A program made the translations under genes and the position numbers. From contig NZ_QRDX01000001.1 in NCBI RefSeq assembly GCF_003386195.1, positions 186,001 to 250,000 of the forward strand: DNA of 64,000 bases, in the 5' to 3' direction. Below, one piece after another: positions 16,110-26,437 of this stretch. The notes under the pieces are model-generated. The model was not told the DNA's origin. It made no database searches and saw nothing but the letters and a program-made list of their open reading frames with translations. Each line of letters starts with the position of its first letter. Within the stretch, counting starts at the first letter, position 1. The DNA is from Seonamhaeicola aphaedonensis. GTDB lineage: Bacteria; Bacteroidota; Bacteroidia; Flavobacteriales; Flavobacteriaceae.

Positions 16110-16525
16110 AGTTCCTTTATGAAATAATTAAGCAAATCTGTAGTTGTTACTATACCAACAAGAGTACTACCGTCTACAACTGGCAACGCATGAAAATCTT
16201 TATCGGCTAATATTTTAGCTACTTGCTTTATAGAAGTTTGACTATTAACTGTAACAACATCTTTTACCATTACCTGTTCAATTGTAAACATATTATAAAC
16301 TACAGAATCAACAGAATAACTATTGTCTTCTGCAGCTTCAGCATAACTTATCCTCATTAAATCGGTATAACTAAGCATACCAATTACAGTTTCCTTGGAC
16401 ACTACTGGAATATGTTTAATTTTATATCTTTTAAATAGCATCTCAGCACTCTGCAAATTATCAGAACGCGTAATAGCAAACACTTTTTTGGTCATGATGT
16501 TAGAAACTGGTTCATGATGTCTCAT
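16106..16525 (-). CDS. CBS-domain-pair protein
   Basis: A 139-residue protein made of two CBS domains: residues about 5-60 (SNIMTKKVFAITRSDNLQSAEMLF...HIPVVSKETVIGMLSYTDLMR) and 82-139 (VMVKDVVTVNSQTSIKQVAKIL...HALPVVDGSTLVGIVTTTDLLNYF). CBS pairs bind adenine nucleotides or SAM and act as sensors; no effector domain is fused. Closely similar in length and sequence to the protein encoded just upstream, so the two are tandem paralogues. Confidence 0.9.
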   Translation of the reverse strand: MRHHEPVSNIMTKKVFAITRSDNLQSAEMLFKRYKIKHIPVVSKETVIGMLSYTDLMRISYAEAAEDNSYSVDSVVYNMFTIEQVMVKDVVTVNSQTSIKQVAKILADKDFHALPVVDGSTLVGIVTTTDLLNYFIKEL

Positions 16526-16570
16526 AACTTAAGATTTTAGCAAAATATAAATGTCATGAAAAGACTTAAG

Positions 16571-16990
16571 TTAGAATTGCTTTAAAAGGTATTTTATCAA
16601 ATCTGTAGTAGTTACTATTCCTATTAACCTATTGTTATCTACCACAGGTAGTGCATGAAACTCCTTAGTTGCTAATATTTCAGCTACTTCTTTTATGGAG
16701 TTTGAAGGTGACACACATACTACTTTTTTCTTCATGACTTGATTAATAGTAAACATACTGTATACCAAAGCATCAGTATCTCCTTCATCTTCGTTAGTAA
16801 TATCTGCAAAACTTAAACGCATTAAGTCTGTATAACTTAACATACCAACCACCACCTCACCATCTACTACGGGAATGTGCCTAATATTATGATGTTTAAA
16901 TAAGTATTCTGCTTTTTCTAAGGAATCTGTTTTATTCAATGTAATAACTCGCTCGGTCATTATCATTGAAATAGGCGCTTTTCTAATCAT
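16571..16990 (-). CDS. CBS-domain-pair protein (paralogue)
   Basis: A 139-residue CBS pair: SMIMTERVITLNKTDSLEKAEYLF at the start and VMKKKVVCVSPSNSIKEVAEIL...FHALPVVDNNRLIGIVTTTDLIKYL in the second half. It differs from its neighbour mainly in the linker (TNEDEGDTDALVYSMFTI) and at exposed positions. The 45-base gap between the two has no terminator, so they are likely one transcript and could form hetero-oligomers. Confidence 0.9.
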   Translation of the reverse strand: MIRKAPISMIMTERVITLNKTDSLEKAEYLFKHHNIRHIPVVDGEVVVGMLSYTDLMRLSFADITNEDEGDTDALVYSMFTINQVMKKKVVCVSPSNSIKEVAEILATKEFHALPVVDNNRLIGIVTTTDLIKYLLKQF

Positions 16991-17070
16991 GACATTTATA
17001 TTTTAGTTTAGTTATCTCTAAAGTTATTAAAGAACTGTTTCCTAAATTATGACAAAAATCATGTAGATTA

Positions 17071-17910
17071 CTAGTAGCCCGCAAAATTGAAGTTTAACAT
17101 CTGCTTTACCTTATTATAAACCCTAGGAAACTGACTTTTAAACTCATGGGGAGTTTCTATAAAACTTTCAATAGCTACAGCTAAAAATTCAAACTGATTA
17201 GTAAAAGCGTATCTTCTAAAATATTCTGAAGAAATCAATGCCTCCCGCAAATACTCATGCCTTGATAGTATTTCTGATAGCTCTTTGAATGAATCACTAA
17301 AAATGGTGGAACTAACATCTCGTTCTTTTATGCTATTTAGGTGAATGGCATGCGTAAACTCATGAATACCAAGGTTTAGATTGTCTTTTCCATCTTCAAA
17401 ACCTTTTTCAAAATCCTTCCATGACAGCACTAATGCCCTAAACTTAGGATTAAACTCTCCTTTATGGTAAGCATTATTAGATTTAGAATAGAACTCCTTA
17501 GGATAAATAACAATTTTAGAAATTAAACCAATATAAAAGTCTCGAAACCCAAAGGTTAACATAACTGCGGTAGCAGAAATTAGTACTTTCATTTCTTCTG
17601 TAACTATCACACCCTGCCTTCCTAAAAAATCCTTATCTTTTATGAATGATGCTAACCTATGTTCAAAGTAAACTTGATATTGAAAAGGTAATTTATTATA
17701 AAATGTAAACTTCTTTTTTAAAATCGACTTTTGAGATAAACTAAGTTTTCTTTTAAAAATATAAAAATGCGTATAGAGTGGTCTCTTATGCTTTATAACA
17801 TAAGCCATTTCAAATAGCTTAGTAACATAACGCAACACCATGAAGAACAAAACTGCAAAGAGAGTTAGCAAAATGATTTTACTTCCAATAGAATACTTTT
17901 CTAGCACCAA
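17071..17910 (-). CDS. MtfA-like zinc-dependent peptidase, membrane-anchored
   Basis: A 279-residue protein with a transmembrane segment at about 10-30 and the zinc motif H183-E-F-T-H187 followed by AIH. The region AVMLTFGFRDFYIGLI...IVIYPKEF before it is typical of the MtfA/DUF980 family, which in Enterobacteria is a cytosolic peptidase linked to glucose-PTS regulation through Mlc. No Mlc or PTS gene is nearby, so the role here is probably different. Single gene, no operon partners visible. Confidence 0.8.
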   Translation of the reverse strand: MVLEKYSIGSKIILLTLFAVLFFMVLRYVTKLFEMAYVIKHKRPLYTHFYIFKRKLSLSQKSILKKKFTFYNKLPFQYQVYFEHRLASFIKDKDFLGRQGVIVTEEMKVLISATAVMLTFGFRDFYIGLISKIVIYPKEFYSKSNNAYHKGEFNPKFRALVLSWKDFEKGFEDGKDNLNLGIHEFTHAIHLNSIKERDVSSTIFSDSFKELSEILSRHEYLREALISSEYFRRYAFTNQFEFLAVAIESFIETPHEFKSQFPRVYNKVKQMLNFNFAGY

Positions 17911-17992
17911 ATTTATTTTTTAGATTATAACGTAAATGTATGCATGAAATTACCACATACTTAAATTAATCGGCCTTTCATAAAATCAGAAA

Positions 17993-18025
17993 CAAAAAAG
18001 CAAGCTTTAGTAGCTTGCTTTTTTA
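17993..18025. terminator. Bidirectional hairpin terminator beside tRNA-Arg
   Basis: AAAAAAGCAAGC - TTTAGTA - GCTTGCTTTTTT: a perfect stem with A- and T-runs on either side, so it can terminate on both strands. It lies just past the 3' end of the minus-strand tRNA-Arg. Confidence 0.85.
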
Positions 18026-18032
18026 AAATCTG

Positions 18033-18106
18033 TGACCGCGGAGGGATTCGAACCCCCAACCCTCAGAGCCGAAATCTGATATTCTATCCAGTTGAACTAC
18101 GCAGCC
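18033..18106 (-). tRNA. tRNA-Arg, anticodon TCG
   Basis: Seventy-four bases on the minus strand. The acceptor stem GGCTGCG pairs with CGCGGTC (two G-U pairs), discriminator A. Anticodon stem TCAGA/TCTGA holds loop TTTCGGC, giving anticodon TCG, which reads CGA arginine codons. The T-arm GGGGGTTCGAATCCC is canonical. CCA is not encoded. Confidence 0.93.
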
Positions 18107-18134
18107 ATTTTTTCCTAAAAAGGAATCCTATATT

Positions 18135-18584
18135 TTAAGAGAGTTTAGCTTTAACGATATTGGAAATGGTTTTTCCATCAGCTTTTCCTGCTAATTGCTT
18201 ACTAACAACCCCCATGACTTTACCCATATCTTTCATACCTTCTGCCCCAACCTGTTCTATAACAGCCACTACTACTTTCTCAATTTCTGCTTCAGATAAA
18301 GCCTCTGGTAAAAACTGACTAATAATTTCAGCTTCTGCAAGTTCTGGAACTGCCAAATCCCCTCTTCCCTGATCCAAGTATACCGCAGCACTATCTTTAC
18401 GCTGTTTAACCTGTTTTTGAAGTATCTTCAGTTCTTGCTCTTGAGTTAATTCATCTCCAGCACCAGCTTCTGTTTTCGCTAGTAAAATTGCAGATTTAAC
18501 AGCACGTAATGCTGCTAAAGCTGTTTGATCTTTTGCTTTCATAGCATCTTTTAAAGCTGCCATTAGATCTTGTTGTAAGCTCAT
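18135..18584 (-). CDS. GatB/YqeY domain-containing protein
   Basis: A 149-residue cytosolic protein of the YqeY family. N-terminal helices carry AMKAKDQTALAALRAVKSAI (14-33). The C-terminus DMGKVMGVVSKQLAGKADGKTISNIVKAKL matches the tRNA-binding tail domain shared with GatB. The family is thought to bind tRNA or assist amidotransferases, with no firm function. It lies between ftsZ and tRNA-Arg but is separated from ftsZ by a terminator, so it is transcribed independently. Confidence 0.92.
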   Translation of the reverse strand: MSLQQDLMAALKDAMKAKDQTALAALRAVKSAILLAKTEAGAGDELTQEQELKILQKQVKQRKDSAAVYLDQGRGDLAVPELAEAEIISQFLPEALSEAEIEKVVVAVIEQVGAEGMKDMGKVMGVVSKQLAGKADGKTISNIVKAKLS

Positions 18585-18640
18585 TTTATCTAAATTTATA
18601 GATTGCGAAGATAAAAAAAGAACCTCCTTAATTGAAATTA

Positions 18641-18675
18641 AAAACCCGAAAAGATTTTGTGTCTTTTCGGGTTTA
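18641..18675 (-). terminator. Rho-independent terminator after ftsZ
   Basis: Long inverted repeat AAACCCGAAAAGA / TCTTTTCGGGTTT with a short loop, flanked by A/T runs. It closes the dcw transcript 22 bases after the ftsZ stop. Confidence 0.88.
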
Positions 18676-18696
18676 AAAAGTGAGTTAGTCTGCTCA

Positions 18697-20637
18697 TCAA
18701 TCTACATTATCGTGCAGAAAAGAGTTATTACTTCTAAGTTGAATATCGTCATTATCATCCAAACCTACACTAGTTCTGGATATATCTGTTTCAGATGAAT
18801 GCTTAGCATCTGTTAAATCTACACCTTGACGCTTATATGCTGGCACTTTTTCTATGTCATCTATTTTAGCATTATTAAATTTATAGTTAAAGTCTTTCAT
18901 TTTACGTCTTCGCTCCTCTGCACGTTCTTTTAATAATTCTGAAATAGGGCTATTCATCGGGTCAATTTCTTCAGCTACATCTTCAACTTGTTCTTCCTGA
19001 ACAACCTTCTTTTCAAAAACAACTTCGTTATCTAGGTCTTCTAAAACTTCTAAATCGTTTTTCTTAGCATTCATTGCAGACTCTAATTCTATGTAATCAT
19101 CTAAAGCGTAGCGTACTTCTCCTTCCTCATTGGCTTCTGTAACTGTAATTAACTCTATATAATCTTTTACTGGAATTTCTTTTACATCATCATTTAAATC
19201 ATATGAAACAACCTCTTCTTTCGTTTCATTGATGTTTTCTTTATCTACATTTGGAATTGGCAAATCAAACGTTAATGTAATTTGTTTCTCATCCTCATTA
19301 TCTGATGGTTCTTCAACATCAGCCACCATTCTTGTCACTGGTTTTATGATAAAATCTTCTTGCTCTTCAGTATTTGCCTTAACCTCATCATATATCACAT
19401 TGATATTTTTAACAACCTCTGTAGTAGAAATTAAATCGTCATCTTTGGATAAACTTTTAACCACATGTGACTCCTCCTCTTCGTTGTCCAATTCTAAAGT
19501 ATGACGAACAATTGGGGGTTCTTGCTTTTTTTCTAATTCAATTACAGGAGTAATTATTACAGGCTCTTTTTTCTGAGCACTTAAATCCTGATCTTCTGAT
19601 GTTAATGAGTGAATGACCTTTTTTGTTTCTGTATTAGAAATCTCATCTTGTTGCTCAATATTAAAACCTGTGGCTATTATTGTTACTGCAATAGACTCTT
19701 CTAAAGATCCATCTTCTCCAACCCCCATGATAATGTTTGCTCCATGACCAGCTTCATCCTGAATATGGTCATTAATTTCTCCAATTTCATCAATAGTAAT
19801 TTCATGCGAACCAGAAACTATTAACAATAGTACATTTTTAGCCCCAGTGATTTTATTATCGTTCAATAATGGCGAATCTAAAGCTTTTCTTATAGCATCG
19901 TGTGCTCTATTTTGCCCTGATGCTACTGCAGAACCCATGATAGCGGTTCCACTATTGCTTAACACAGTTTTAGCATCACGTAAATCTATATTTTGTGTAT
20001 AGTGATGTGTAATAACTTCAGCGATACCACGAGCAGCAGTAGATAAAACCTCGTCTGCCTTAGAGAAACCTGCTTTAAAACCAAGATTTCCATACACTTC
20101 ACGAAGCTTGTTATTATTTATCACTATCAAAGAATCTACAACATTTCTTATTTTTTCAATCCCTTTTTGAGACTGTTCCAAACGCATTCTACCTTCAAAC
20201 TGAAATGGCATAGTAACAATACCAACTGTTAAAATATCTAAATCTTTAGCCATTTTAGCAATAATTGGTGCAGCCCCTGTACCTGTACCACCGCCCATTC
20301 CAGCTGTGATAAATACCATTTTAGTGTTAGAATCCAACATTCTGGAAATCTCCTCAAAACTTTCAACTGCTGCCTGCTCTCCTACATCAGGGTTGGCACC
20401 AGCACCTAAACCTTCGGTAAGATTAACACCTAGTTGTATTTTATTAGGCACACCACTGTTTTGAAGTGCTTGAGCATCGGTATTACATACATAAAAATCT
20501 ACACCTTTTATGCCTTGCTGAAACATATGGTTTATTGCATTACTTCCTCCGCCGCCAACACCGATGACCTTAATAACATTTGATTGGTTTTTGGGTAAAT
20601 CAAATGTGATGCTTTCGAATTCTTTGTTGCTGCTCAT
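18697..20637 (-). CDS. ftsZ: Cell division protein FtsZ
   Basis: A 646-residue tubulin-like GTPase. GTP-binding elements: VGGGGSNAINHM (28-39) and the tubulin signature GGGTGTG (115-121). The globular part ends near residue 335. After it comes an acidic, low-complexity linker of about 255 residues, then VPAYKRQGV (598-606), which resembles the conserved C-terminal peptide that binds FtsA, and a further tail of 40 residues. Bacteroidota FtsZ proteins are long, but a peptide this far from the end is notable. It is the last gene of the dcw operon and is followed by a strong terminator. Confidence 0.97.
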   Translation of the reverse strand: MSSNKEFESITFDLPKNQSNVIKVIGVGGGGSNAINHMFQQGIKGVDFYVCNTDAQALQNSGVPNKIQLGVNLTEGLGAGANPDVGEQAAVESFEEISRMLDSNTKMVFITAGMGGGTGTGAAPIIAKMAKDLDILTVGIVTMPFQFEGRMRLEQSQKGIEKIRNVVDSLIVINNNKLREVYGNLGFKAGFSKADEVLSTAARGIAEVITHHYTQNIDLRDAKTVLSNSGTAIMGSAVASGQNRAHDAIRKALDSPLLNDNKITGAKNVLLLIVSGSHEITIDEIGEINDHIQDEAGHGANIIMGVGEDGSLEESIAVTIIATGFNIEQQDEISNTETKKVIHSLTSEDQDLSAQKKEPVIITPVIELEKKQEPPIVRHTLELDNEEEESHVVKSLSKDDDLISTTEVVKNINVIYDEVKANTEEQEDFIIKPVTRMVADVEEPSDNEDEKQITLTFDLPIPNVDKENINETKEEVVSYDLNDDVKEIPVKDYIELITVTEANEEGEVRYALDDYIELESAMNAKKNDLEVLEDLDNEVVFEKKVVQEEQVEDVAEEIDPMNSPISELLKERAEERRRKMKDFNYKFNNAKIDDIEKVPAYKRQGVDLTDAKHSSETDISRTSVGLDDNDDIQLRSNNSFLHDNVD

Positions 20638-20687
20638 AAATTCTATTTTTCTGGGGTTTTTGTACTAATTTTATTCAATGAAATATG

Positions 20688-21992
20688 TTATTCTGCATTA
20701 TCTAGAAAATCTTTAACCCTATCGGTTAATTTATCTAAAAACGATCTACGTTCCTTTTTTGGTTCTTCATTAATTTCCTCAGGCTGGTTTTCTTCAATTA
20801 CTTGTTCAGTTTGAGCCTCAATTTTTTTTCGCTCCTGACGTTTTAAACCATCTAGAACCAAACCAACAGCTGTTGCAAATAATGGGCTTGTGATATCATC
20901 ATCACTATCACCTGCTAAATGCTCATTAGGATATCCTATTCTAGTATCCATTCCAGTGATATATTCTACCAGCTGCTTTAAATGCTTTAATTGGCTGCCA
21001 CCTCCAGTTAAAACAATACCTGCAATGAGCTTTTTCTTTTGTTCTTCGTGTCCGTAGTTTTTAATTTCCACATAAACCTGTTCAATAATTTCCACAACAC
21101 GGGCATGAATTATTTTTGAAAGATTTTTAAGGGTTATCTCTTTTGGCTCTCTACCACGTAACCCTGGAATGGATACAATTTCATTATCCTTATTTTCTCC
21201 TGGCCATGCGGATCCAAATTTTATCTTAAGAAGTTCAGCCTGTTTTTCTATAATAGAACAACCTTCTTTTATATCTTCTGTAATGACGTTTCCTCCAAAT
21301 GGAATTACCGCCGTATGACGAATGATACCATCTCTAAAAATAGCCAAATCGGTAGTTCCGCCACCTATATCAATCAACGCCACTCCAGCCTCTTTCTCTT
21401 CTTGACTTAAAACGGCATTTGCAGAGGCTAATGGTTCTAGAGTAATACCTTCTAAATTTAATCCAGCACTTTGAACACATCTACCAATATTTCGGATTGA
21501 AGACACTTGACCAACCACTACATGAAAGTTGGCCTCTAATCTTCCACCATACATCCCAATAGGCTCTTTTATTTCTGCTTGCCCATCTACCTTATATTCC
21601 TGTGGCAACACGTGAATAATCTCTTCACCTGGCAACATAACAAGCTTGTGTACTTGATTAATTAATCTATCAATATCATCTTCATCAATGACGGTTTCTG
21701 AATTTGGTCTGGTTATGTAATCACTATGTTGTAAACTACGAATGTGTTGACCTGCTATCCCAACAGTCACATCTTCAATCTTAATATCGGCAGCAGCTTC
21801 AGCTTCTTGTACCGCCTGTTGAATAGACTGAATAGTTTGTGTTATATTATTAACCACCCCACGATGTACACCTAAACTCTTAGATTTACCAATTCCTAAA
21901 ATCTCAAGTTTACCATACTCGTTTTTACGACCAATCATGGCCACAATCTTCGTTGTTCCTATGTCTAATCCTACTGATAAATTATGTTCCAT
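20688..21992 (-). CDS. ftsA: Cell division protein FtsA
   Basis: A 434-residue actin-like ATPase. Phosphate-binding GLDIGTTKIVAMIG (8-21), the SHS2/1C region at about 85-165, LIDIGGGTTDLAIF (206-219) and GIVLTGGGSQLK (315-326). The C-terminus SFLDKLTDRVKDFLDNAE forms an amphipathic helix for membrane binding. It tethers FtsZ rings to the inner membrane. Fifty bases separate it from ftsZ. Confidence 0.96.
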   Translation of the reverse strand: MEHNLSVGLDIGTTKIVAMIGRKNEYGKLEILGIGKSKSLGVHRGVVNNITQTIQSIQQAVQEAEAAADIKIEDVTVGIAGQHIRSLQHSDYITRPNSETVIDEDDIDRLINQVHKLVMLPGEEIIHVLPQEYKVDGQAEIKEPIGMYGGRLEANFHVVVGQVSSIRNIGRCVQSAGLNLEGITLEPLASANAVLSQEEKEAGVALIDIGGGTTDLAIFRDGIIRHTAVIPFGGNVITEDIKEGCSIIEKQAELLKIKFGSAWPGENKDNEIVSIPGLRGREPKEITLKNLSKIIHARVVEIIEQVYVEIKNYGHEEQKKKLIAGIVLTGGGSQLKHLKQLVEYITGMDTRIGYPNEHLAGDSDDDITSPLFATAVGLVLDGLKRQERKKIEAQTEQVIEENQPEEINEEPKKERRSFLDKLTDRVKDFLDNAE

Positions 21993-22087
21993 AGTTTACT
22001 TTTTACTCAATAATTGAGATTTCATACTTCAATATTCTTTCAATTCTTGCTCTAGACACTTTAACATGTTCTTAAAACATCTTTATT

Positions 22088-22807
22088 TTATCTACTACAA
22101 ACTACTTGGTTATCAAACCGTAAATTGACATTCCTATACTCATTAAGCGTACCTTCTTTTGTACTCTTTAAATAAAACGCCTTTAGATTATTAATTTTTT
22201 TATCCAACAACTTTACATCTCCTAATTGCACAAGAAACCTACATTGTCTGAGCTTCAAAAAAACATCTTTATCTAAGCTCTGATAAATCTCAATAACATG
22301 CTTTTTTAAAAACTCATCATTTTGAATTTTCTTGGCGATTGTAAAGACATTTTTTAGATTATTTTTATCAACATAACCAGTAACTAGTGGCACTCTAGCA
22401 GAATAATTACTTGACAAAGGCATAAAAGAACCCTCATCATCAATATAATATGATGCGTTTGTATTCACTCGTGCTATGGGTGTTTTTTGTTCAACTTTGG
22501 CATTAAATGTGCCATTCACAGCCACATACACCTCAGCAGATTTAATCATTGGATTAGATTTCAGGGCTTTCTCTAATTCATTCAAATCTAAAGCTTCTTT
22601 TGGCACATTTTTAAGGCTTTTCCGATTTTGTATTAACAATTTACTAACATTCTCATGGGTTAAAAACAAGCTATTTTCACCAACAAACTCTACTTGTGGT
22701 TCTGAAACTTTTCTACCATCATTTCTATGAGTTGAAAAGGCATACAAAAAGATTACCACAACGGATAAAACTAGCATTTTTATGTAGTTCCAGTTAACTC
22801 GCAACAC
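22088..22807 (-). CDS. ftsQ: Cell division protein FtsQ/DivIB-like
   Basis: A 239-residue bitopic protein: short cytoplasmic start, transmembrane segment at about 8-25, then a POTRA-like region (about 40-105: VSKLLIQNRKSLKNVPKEALDLNELEKALKSN, VNGTFNAKVEQKTPIARV) and a beta domain. It sits in the periplasmic FtsQLB divisome complex. It overlaps murC by 14 bases, supporting coupling. Sequence similarity within FtsQ is low, so position supports the call. Confidence 0.88.
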   Translation of the reverse strand: MLRVNWNYIKMLVLSVVVIFLYAFSTHRNDGRKVSEPQVEFVGENSLFLTHENVSKLLIQNRKSLKNVPKEALDLNELEKALKSNPMIKSAEVYVAVNGTFNAKVEQKTPIARVNTNASYYIDDEGSFMPLSSNYSARVPLVTGYVDKNNLKNVFTIAKKIQNDEFLKKHVIEIYQSLDKDVFLKLRQCRFLVQLGDVKLLDKKINNLKAFYLKSTKEGTLNEYRNVNLRFDNQVVCSR

Positions 22808-24146
22808 TCAATTCTTTTTTTATTTTTTTCACTTCCTCTCCAATATCGCCTGCCCCTATGGTGAGTATAACCTGAGCATTACTCTGGCGTATTTTTTTTA
22901 GAAGTAAATCTTTACTAACTAAACCTTTGTTTTTGTTCTTTACTTTACCCAATAACCATGCAGAATTAACCCCTTCAATCGGTAACTCTCTAGCTGGATA
23001 TATATCTAATAACAACAACTCATCAAACTGCGATAGGCTTTGGGCAAATTCATCTACAAAATCTCTTGTTCTACTAAATAAATGTGGCTGAAAAATAGCC
23101 AACACTTGTTTGTTTGGATACATTTCACGCACAGCTTGATGTACAGAATTAATTTCTTCTGGATGGTGCGCATAATCATCAATAAAAACTAAATTCTCTG
23201 TTTTTATTTGATATGTAAATCGTCTTTTAACCCCTTTAAAAGATGCTAAAGCCTTAGCGAGCTGTTGGTGAGGGCAACCATACTCCACAGCCATCGCCAA
23301 GGCTATTAATGCATTCGACAAATTATGTCTACCGGGTAGGTTAAAGTGTATATTTTTCAACACTGTTTTTGGTGTTTTTATATCAAAAACATAGGTGCCA
23401 TTTTCTATTTTTATATTTTGAGCAGAATAATTGGAATCATCTTCAAGACCATAGGTAATGCCCTCTACAGGTAATCCGTTTTTAACAAACAATTTCCCTT
23501 TTGGTTTAATTCTTTTTGTAAACGCGATAAAAGAATCCCTTAAAGCACTTGCTTCTCCATAAATATCTAAATGATCAGCATCCATAGAGGTAATACAAGC
23601 TATATCTGGTGACAGCTTTAAAAACGACCTGTCAAATTCATCAGCCTCAACTACAGATACTTCACCTCCTTTTAAAATCAAATTAGAATTATAATTCTCT
23701 GTAACACCTCCTAAAAATGCAGTAACCTCAACACCACACTCATATAACAAATGACCCAAAATACTCGATGTTGTAGTTTTACCATGTGTTCCTGCTACTG
23801 CTAAACAAAACGTATTATCTGTAATCAAGCCTAAAACCTGAGATCGTTTTAATACTATGAATTGATTGTTTTTAAAATAGGTCAATTGTGAATGACTTTG
23901 AGGAATAGCGGGTGTATAAACTACCAAAGTATTTTCAGGTTTTAAAAATGCCACTGGTATATTTTCTATAGAATCATTAAAATTAATATCAATACCCAAA
24001 TCAATTAAAGCATCAGTAATTTCAGTTGAGGTTTTATCATACCCAACCACTAGTTTCTTGTTTGCATTAAAATACCTAGCCAAAGCACTCATACCAATAC
24101 CTCCTATACCAACAAAATAGATTTTATGTATATGTTCTAAATTCAT
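22794..24146 (-). CDS. murC: UDP-N-acetylmuramate--L-alanine ligase
   Basis: A 450-residue Mur ligase. N-terminal [14 protein letters not shown] (13-26) binds the UDP substrate, the P-loop is [14 protein letters not shown] (about 118-131), and the C-terminal domain begins at about 315 with [10 protein letters not shown]. It adds L-alanine to UDP-MurNAc in the cytosol, the first amino-acid step of the stem peptide. It overlaps murG by 4 bases. Confidence 0.97.
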   Translation of the reverse strand: MNLEHIHKIYFVGIGGIGMSALARYFNANKKLVVGYDKTSTEITDALIDLGIDINFNDSIENIPVAFLKPENTLVVYTPAIPQSHSQLTYFKNNQFIVLKRSQVLGLITDNTFCLAVAGTHGKTTTSSILGHLLYECGVEVTAFLGGVTENYNSNLILKGGEVSVVEADEFDRSFLKLSPDIACITSMDADHLDIYGEASALRDSFIAFTKRIKPKGKLFVKNGLPVEGITYGLEDDSNYSAQNIKIENGTYVFDIKTPKTVLKNIHFNLPGRHNLSNALIALAMAVEYGCPHQQLAKALASFKGVKRRFTYQIKTENLVFIDDYAHHPEEINSVHQAVREMYPNKQVLAIFQPHLFSRTRDFVDEFAQSLSQFDELLLLDIYPARELPIEGVNSAWLLGKVKNKNKGLVSKDLLLKKIRQSNAQVILTIGAGDIGEEVKKIKKELSVAS

Positions 24147-25240
24147 TTCCGTTTTAATAGCTTTTCTACTTCGTCTGCAATATCTTTTGTTGCATTAACC
24201 AAGGCCAATTTTTTTATATTCTTTCCCAATTCTTTTTGCTTTTCCTGTGATGCTATTAATTGCGAAAACTTGTTTTCAAAATCTACTTCTAAATCTTCTT
24301 CTTTAATAATCATAGCCGCATTTGCATTAACAATTGCCATGGCATTTTTGGTTTGATGGTCTTCTGCAACATTTGGAGAAGGTATAAAAATAACTGGCTT
24401 ACCTACTATACATAGTTCAGACACTGAACTCGCTCCAGCTCTTGAAATAATTATATCTGCTGCTGCATAGGCAGACCCCATATCATTTAAAAACTCATAA
24501 ACTTGAACGTTATTTGTGTGGTTGTAAATTTTGTATTGTTGGTAGTAGAGTTTACCACATTGCCATATAATTTGAACATTTTGAGTATCAAAGAAATCAA
24601 GTTCTTTCTCGATAAGTTCATTAATCCTTCTAGCCCCTAAACTCCCCCCTATTACTAACAAGGTATATTTTCCGTGTTTTAAATTGAAATAATTCTTTGC
24701 CTCAACTATTTTAGCCTCTACATTCAACAAGTCTTGACGCACTGGGTTACCTGTTTTGATAATTTTTTTCTTTGGAAAAAATCGCTCCAAATCATCATAA
24801 GCCACACATATCTTTTTGGCTTTTCTAGCCAATAACTTATTAGTGATTCCTGGATAAGAATTTTGCTCTTGTATTAGGGTTGGGATTTTTTTTGAAGCAG
24901 CTACGTATAACAATGGACCACTCGCAAAACCACCTGTTCCTATGGCAATATCAGGATTAAACGATTTTATGATTTTACGAGCTTTCCAAAGGCTACTAAT
25001 TACTTTAAAAGGAAATGATAGATTCTTTAATGCTAAACTACGTTGAATTCCTGAAATCCAGAGTCCTTCAATATCATATCCAGCTTGGGGCACCTTTTCC
25101 ATTTCCATTCTATCTTTAGCACCCACGAATAAAAATTCAGCATCAGGGTAACGCAATTTTAACTCGTTAGCAATGGCAATAGCAGGGTAAATATGCCCCC
25201 CTGTACCACCACCTGACAATATGATCTTATAATGACTCAT
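24143..25240 (-). CDS. murG: UDP-GlcNAc:lipid I GlcNAc transferase
   Basis: A 365-residue GT28-family enzyme. N-terminal [19 protein letters not shown] (9-27), [16 protein letters not shown] (99-114), [15 protein letters not shown] (123-137), [13 protein letters not shown] (195-207) and [10 protein letters not shown] (267-276). It converts lipid I to lipid II at the inner face of the membrane. Its start is one base past the ftsW stop. Confidence 0.97.
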   Translation of the reverse strand: MSHYKIILSGGGTGGHIYPAIAIANELKLRYPDAEFLFVGAKDRMEMEKVPQAGYDIEGLWISGIQRSLALKNLSFPFKVISSLWKARKIIKSFNPDIAIGTGGFASGPLLYVAASKKIPTLIQEQNSYPGITNKLLARKAKKICVAYDDLERFFPKKKIIKTGNPVRQDLLNVEAKIVEAKNYFNLKHGKYTLLVIGGSLGARRINELIEKELDFFDTQNVQIIWQCGKLYYQQYKIYNHTNNVQVYEFLNDMGSAYAAADIIISRAGASSVSELCIVGKPVIFIPSPNVAEDHQTKNAMAIVNANAAMIIKEEDLEVDFENKFSQLIASQEKQKELGKNIKKLALVNATKDIADEVEKLLKRK

Positions 25241-26433
25241 TAAATTGTTTCTGATAGAATTTCCAACGGATTCTCTTCTATATTTTCTTGTTCTTTTATT
25301 TCTTCTCTTTTAGCACTAACACTTAAAATAATTCCAATAGCCAAACAGGTCATCCATATAGATGTACCACCACTACTAATTAGTGGTAGTGTTTGCCCTG
25401 TAACAGGAAACAACTCAACTGCTACAGCCATATTTATTAATGCTTGAAATACAATTGGCAAACCAACCCCTAGAACCAACAACTTTCCAAAAACGGTATC
25501 TGATTTTTGTGCCGCTATCACAATTCTAAATAACAACCACATGTACAAAAACATGATAGTAACTCCGCCTAACAATCCATATTCTTCAATGATGATTGCA
25601 AAAATGAAATCTGAGGACGATTGTGGTAAAAAGTTTTTTTGCCTACTCTTTCCAGGGCCTAAACCCCATATTTCTCCAGATGCTATAGCAACCTTTGCCT
25701 TTTCTATTTGATAATCAGCCTCGGTATCTTCACCATTTGAAAAGCTTTCAATTCTGCTCATCCAAGTATCTACTCTATTTGGCATGAACTCCGGGAAAGC
25801 CTTAGCTAATAATACAAACAAAGCTAACATTAATAGACCTGAACCTGTTATAGCAACTAAATACCGAATTGGATATCCACCTAAAAAAGCTAAAATAACT
25901 ACCATTAAAAAAATGATGGCAGTTGTTGAAAAGTTTGAAGGTAAAATCATTCCTAACACTAAAAAAACAGGAATCCAAAGTGGCAAAATAGATTCTTTAA
26001 ACGTTATTTTTTTATCCTTTATTTTTGACAAATATCTTGCTACATATACCATTAAAACCACAGATGCTAAAGTTGATGTTTGAAAAGACATGCCTACAAA
26101 GGGTATTTGAATCCATCTGCTTGCATTAGCCCCCTCTACAACAGTACCTTGTAACATAGTTACACCCAATAAAACCAAAACAACTGGAATCATAATGAGT
26201 GACAAACCTCTAAAATACCGGTATGGAATTTTATGTACACCATACATAATGGCAAACCCTAAAATCAAGTGCATAAAATGCTTGACAAAAAACGCAAAGG
26301 TATTGCTACCACCACCCTTGTAAGCTAAATTACTGGCAGCACTATACACAGGCAAAAAAGATAGTATTGCCAACAACGCAACTATAGCCCATATTAAACG
26401 ATCACCCTTTATGTTTTTGAATAGTGTTTGCAC
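25240..26433 (-). CDS. ftsW: SEDS-family peptidoglycan glycosyltransferase/division protein FtsW
   Basis: A 397-residue polytopic protein with about ten hydrophobic segments. SEDS signatures visible: [20 protein letters not shown] (104-123), GGYPIRYL, and near the C-terminus [25 protein letters not shown]. Polymerises lipid II with its partner transpeptidase FtsI, encoded upstream. A periplasmic stretch between helices at about 215-255 carries the substrate-side residues. Confidence 0.95.
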   Translation of the reverse strand: MQTLFKNIKGDRLIWAIVALLAILSFLPVYSAASNLAYKGGGSNTFAFFVKHFMHLILGFAIMYGVHKIPYRYFRGLSLIMIPVVLVLLGVTMLQGTVVEGANASRWIQIPFVGMSFQTSTLASVVLMVYVARYLSKIKDKKITFKESILPLWIPVFLVLGMILPSNFSTTAIIFLMVVILAFLGGYPIRYLVAITGSGLLMLALFVLLAKAFPEFMPNRVDTWMSRIESFSNGEDTEADYQIEKAKVAIASGEIWGLGPGKSRQKNFLPQSSSDFIFAIIIEEYGLLGGVTIMFLYMWLLFRIVIAAQKSDTVFGKLLVLGVGLPIVFQALINMAVAVELFPVTGQTLPLISSGGTSIWMTCLAIGIILSVSAKREEIKEQENIEENPLEILSETI

Positions 26434-26437
26434 TTAA

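Noticed and set aside
19229-19504. A plus-strand open frame opposite the FtsZ linker.
   Set aside because: A serine-rich artefact of the acidic, low-complexity linker on the other strand.
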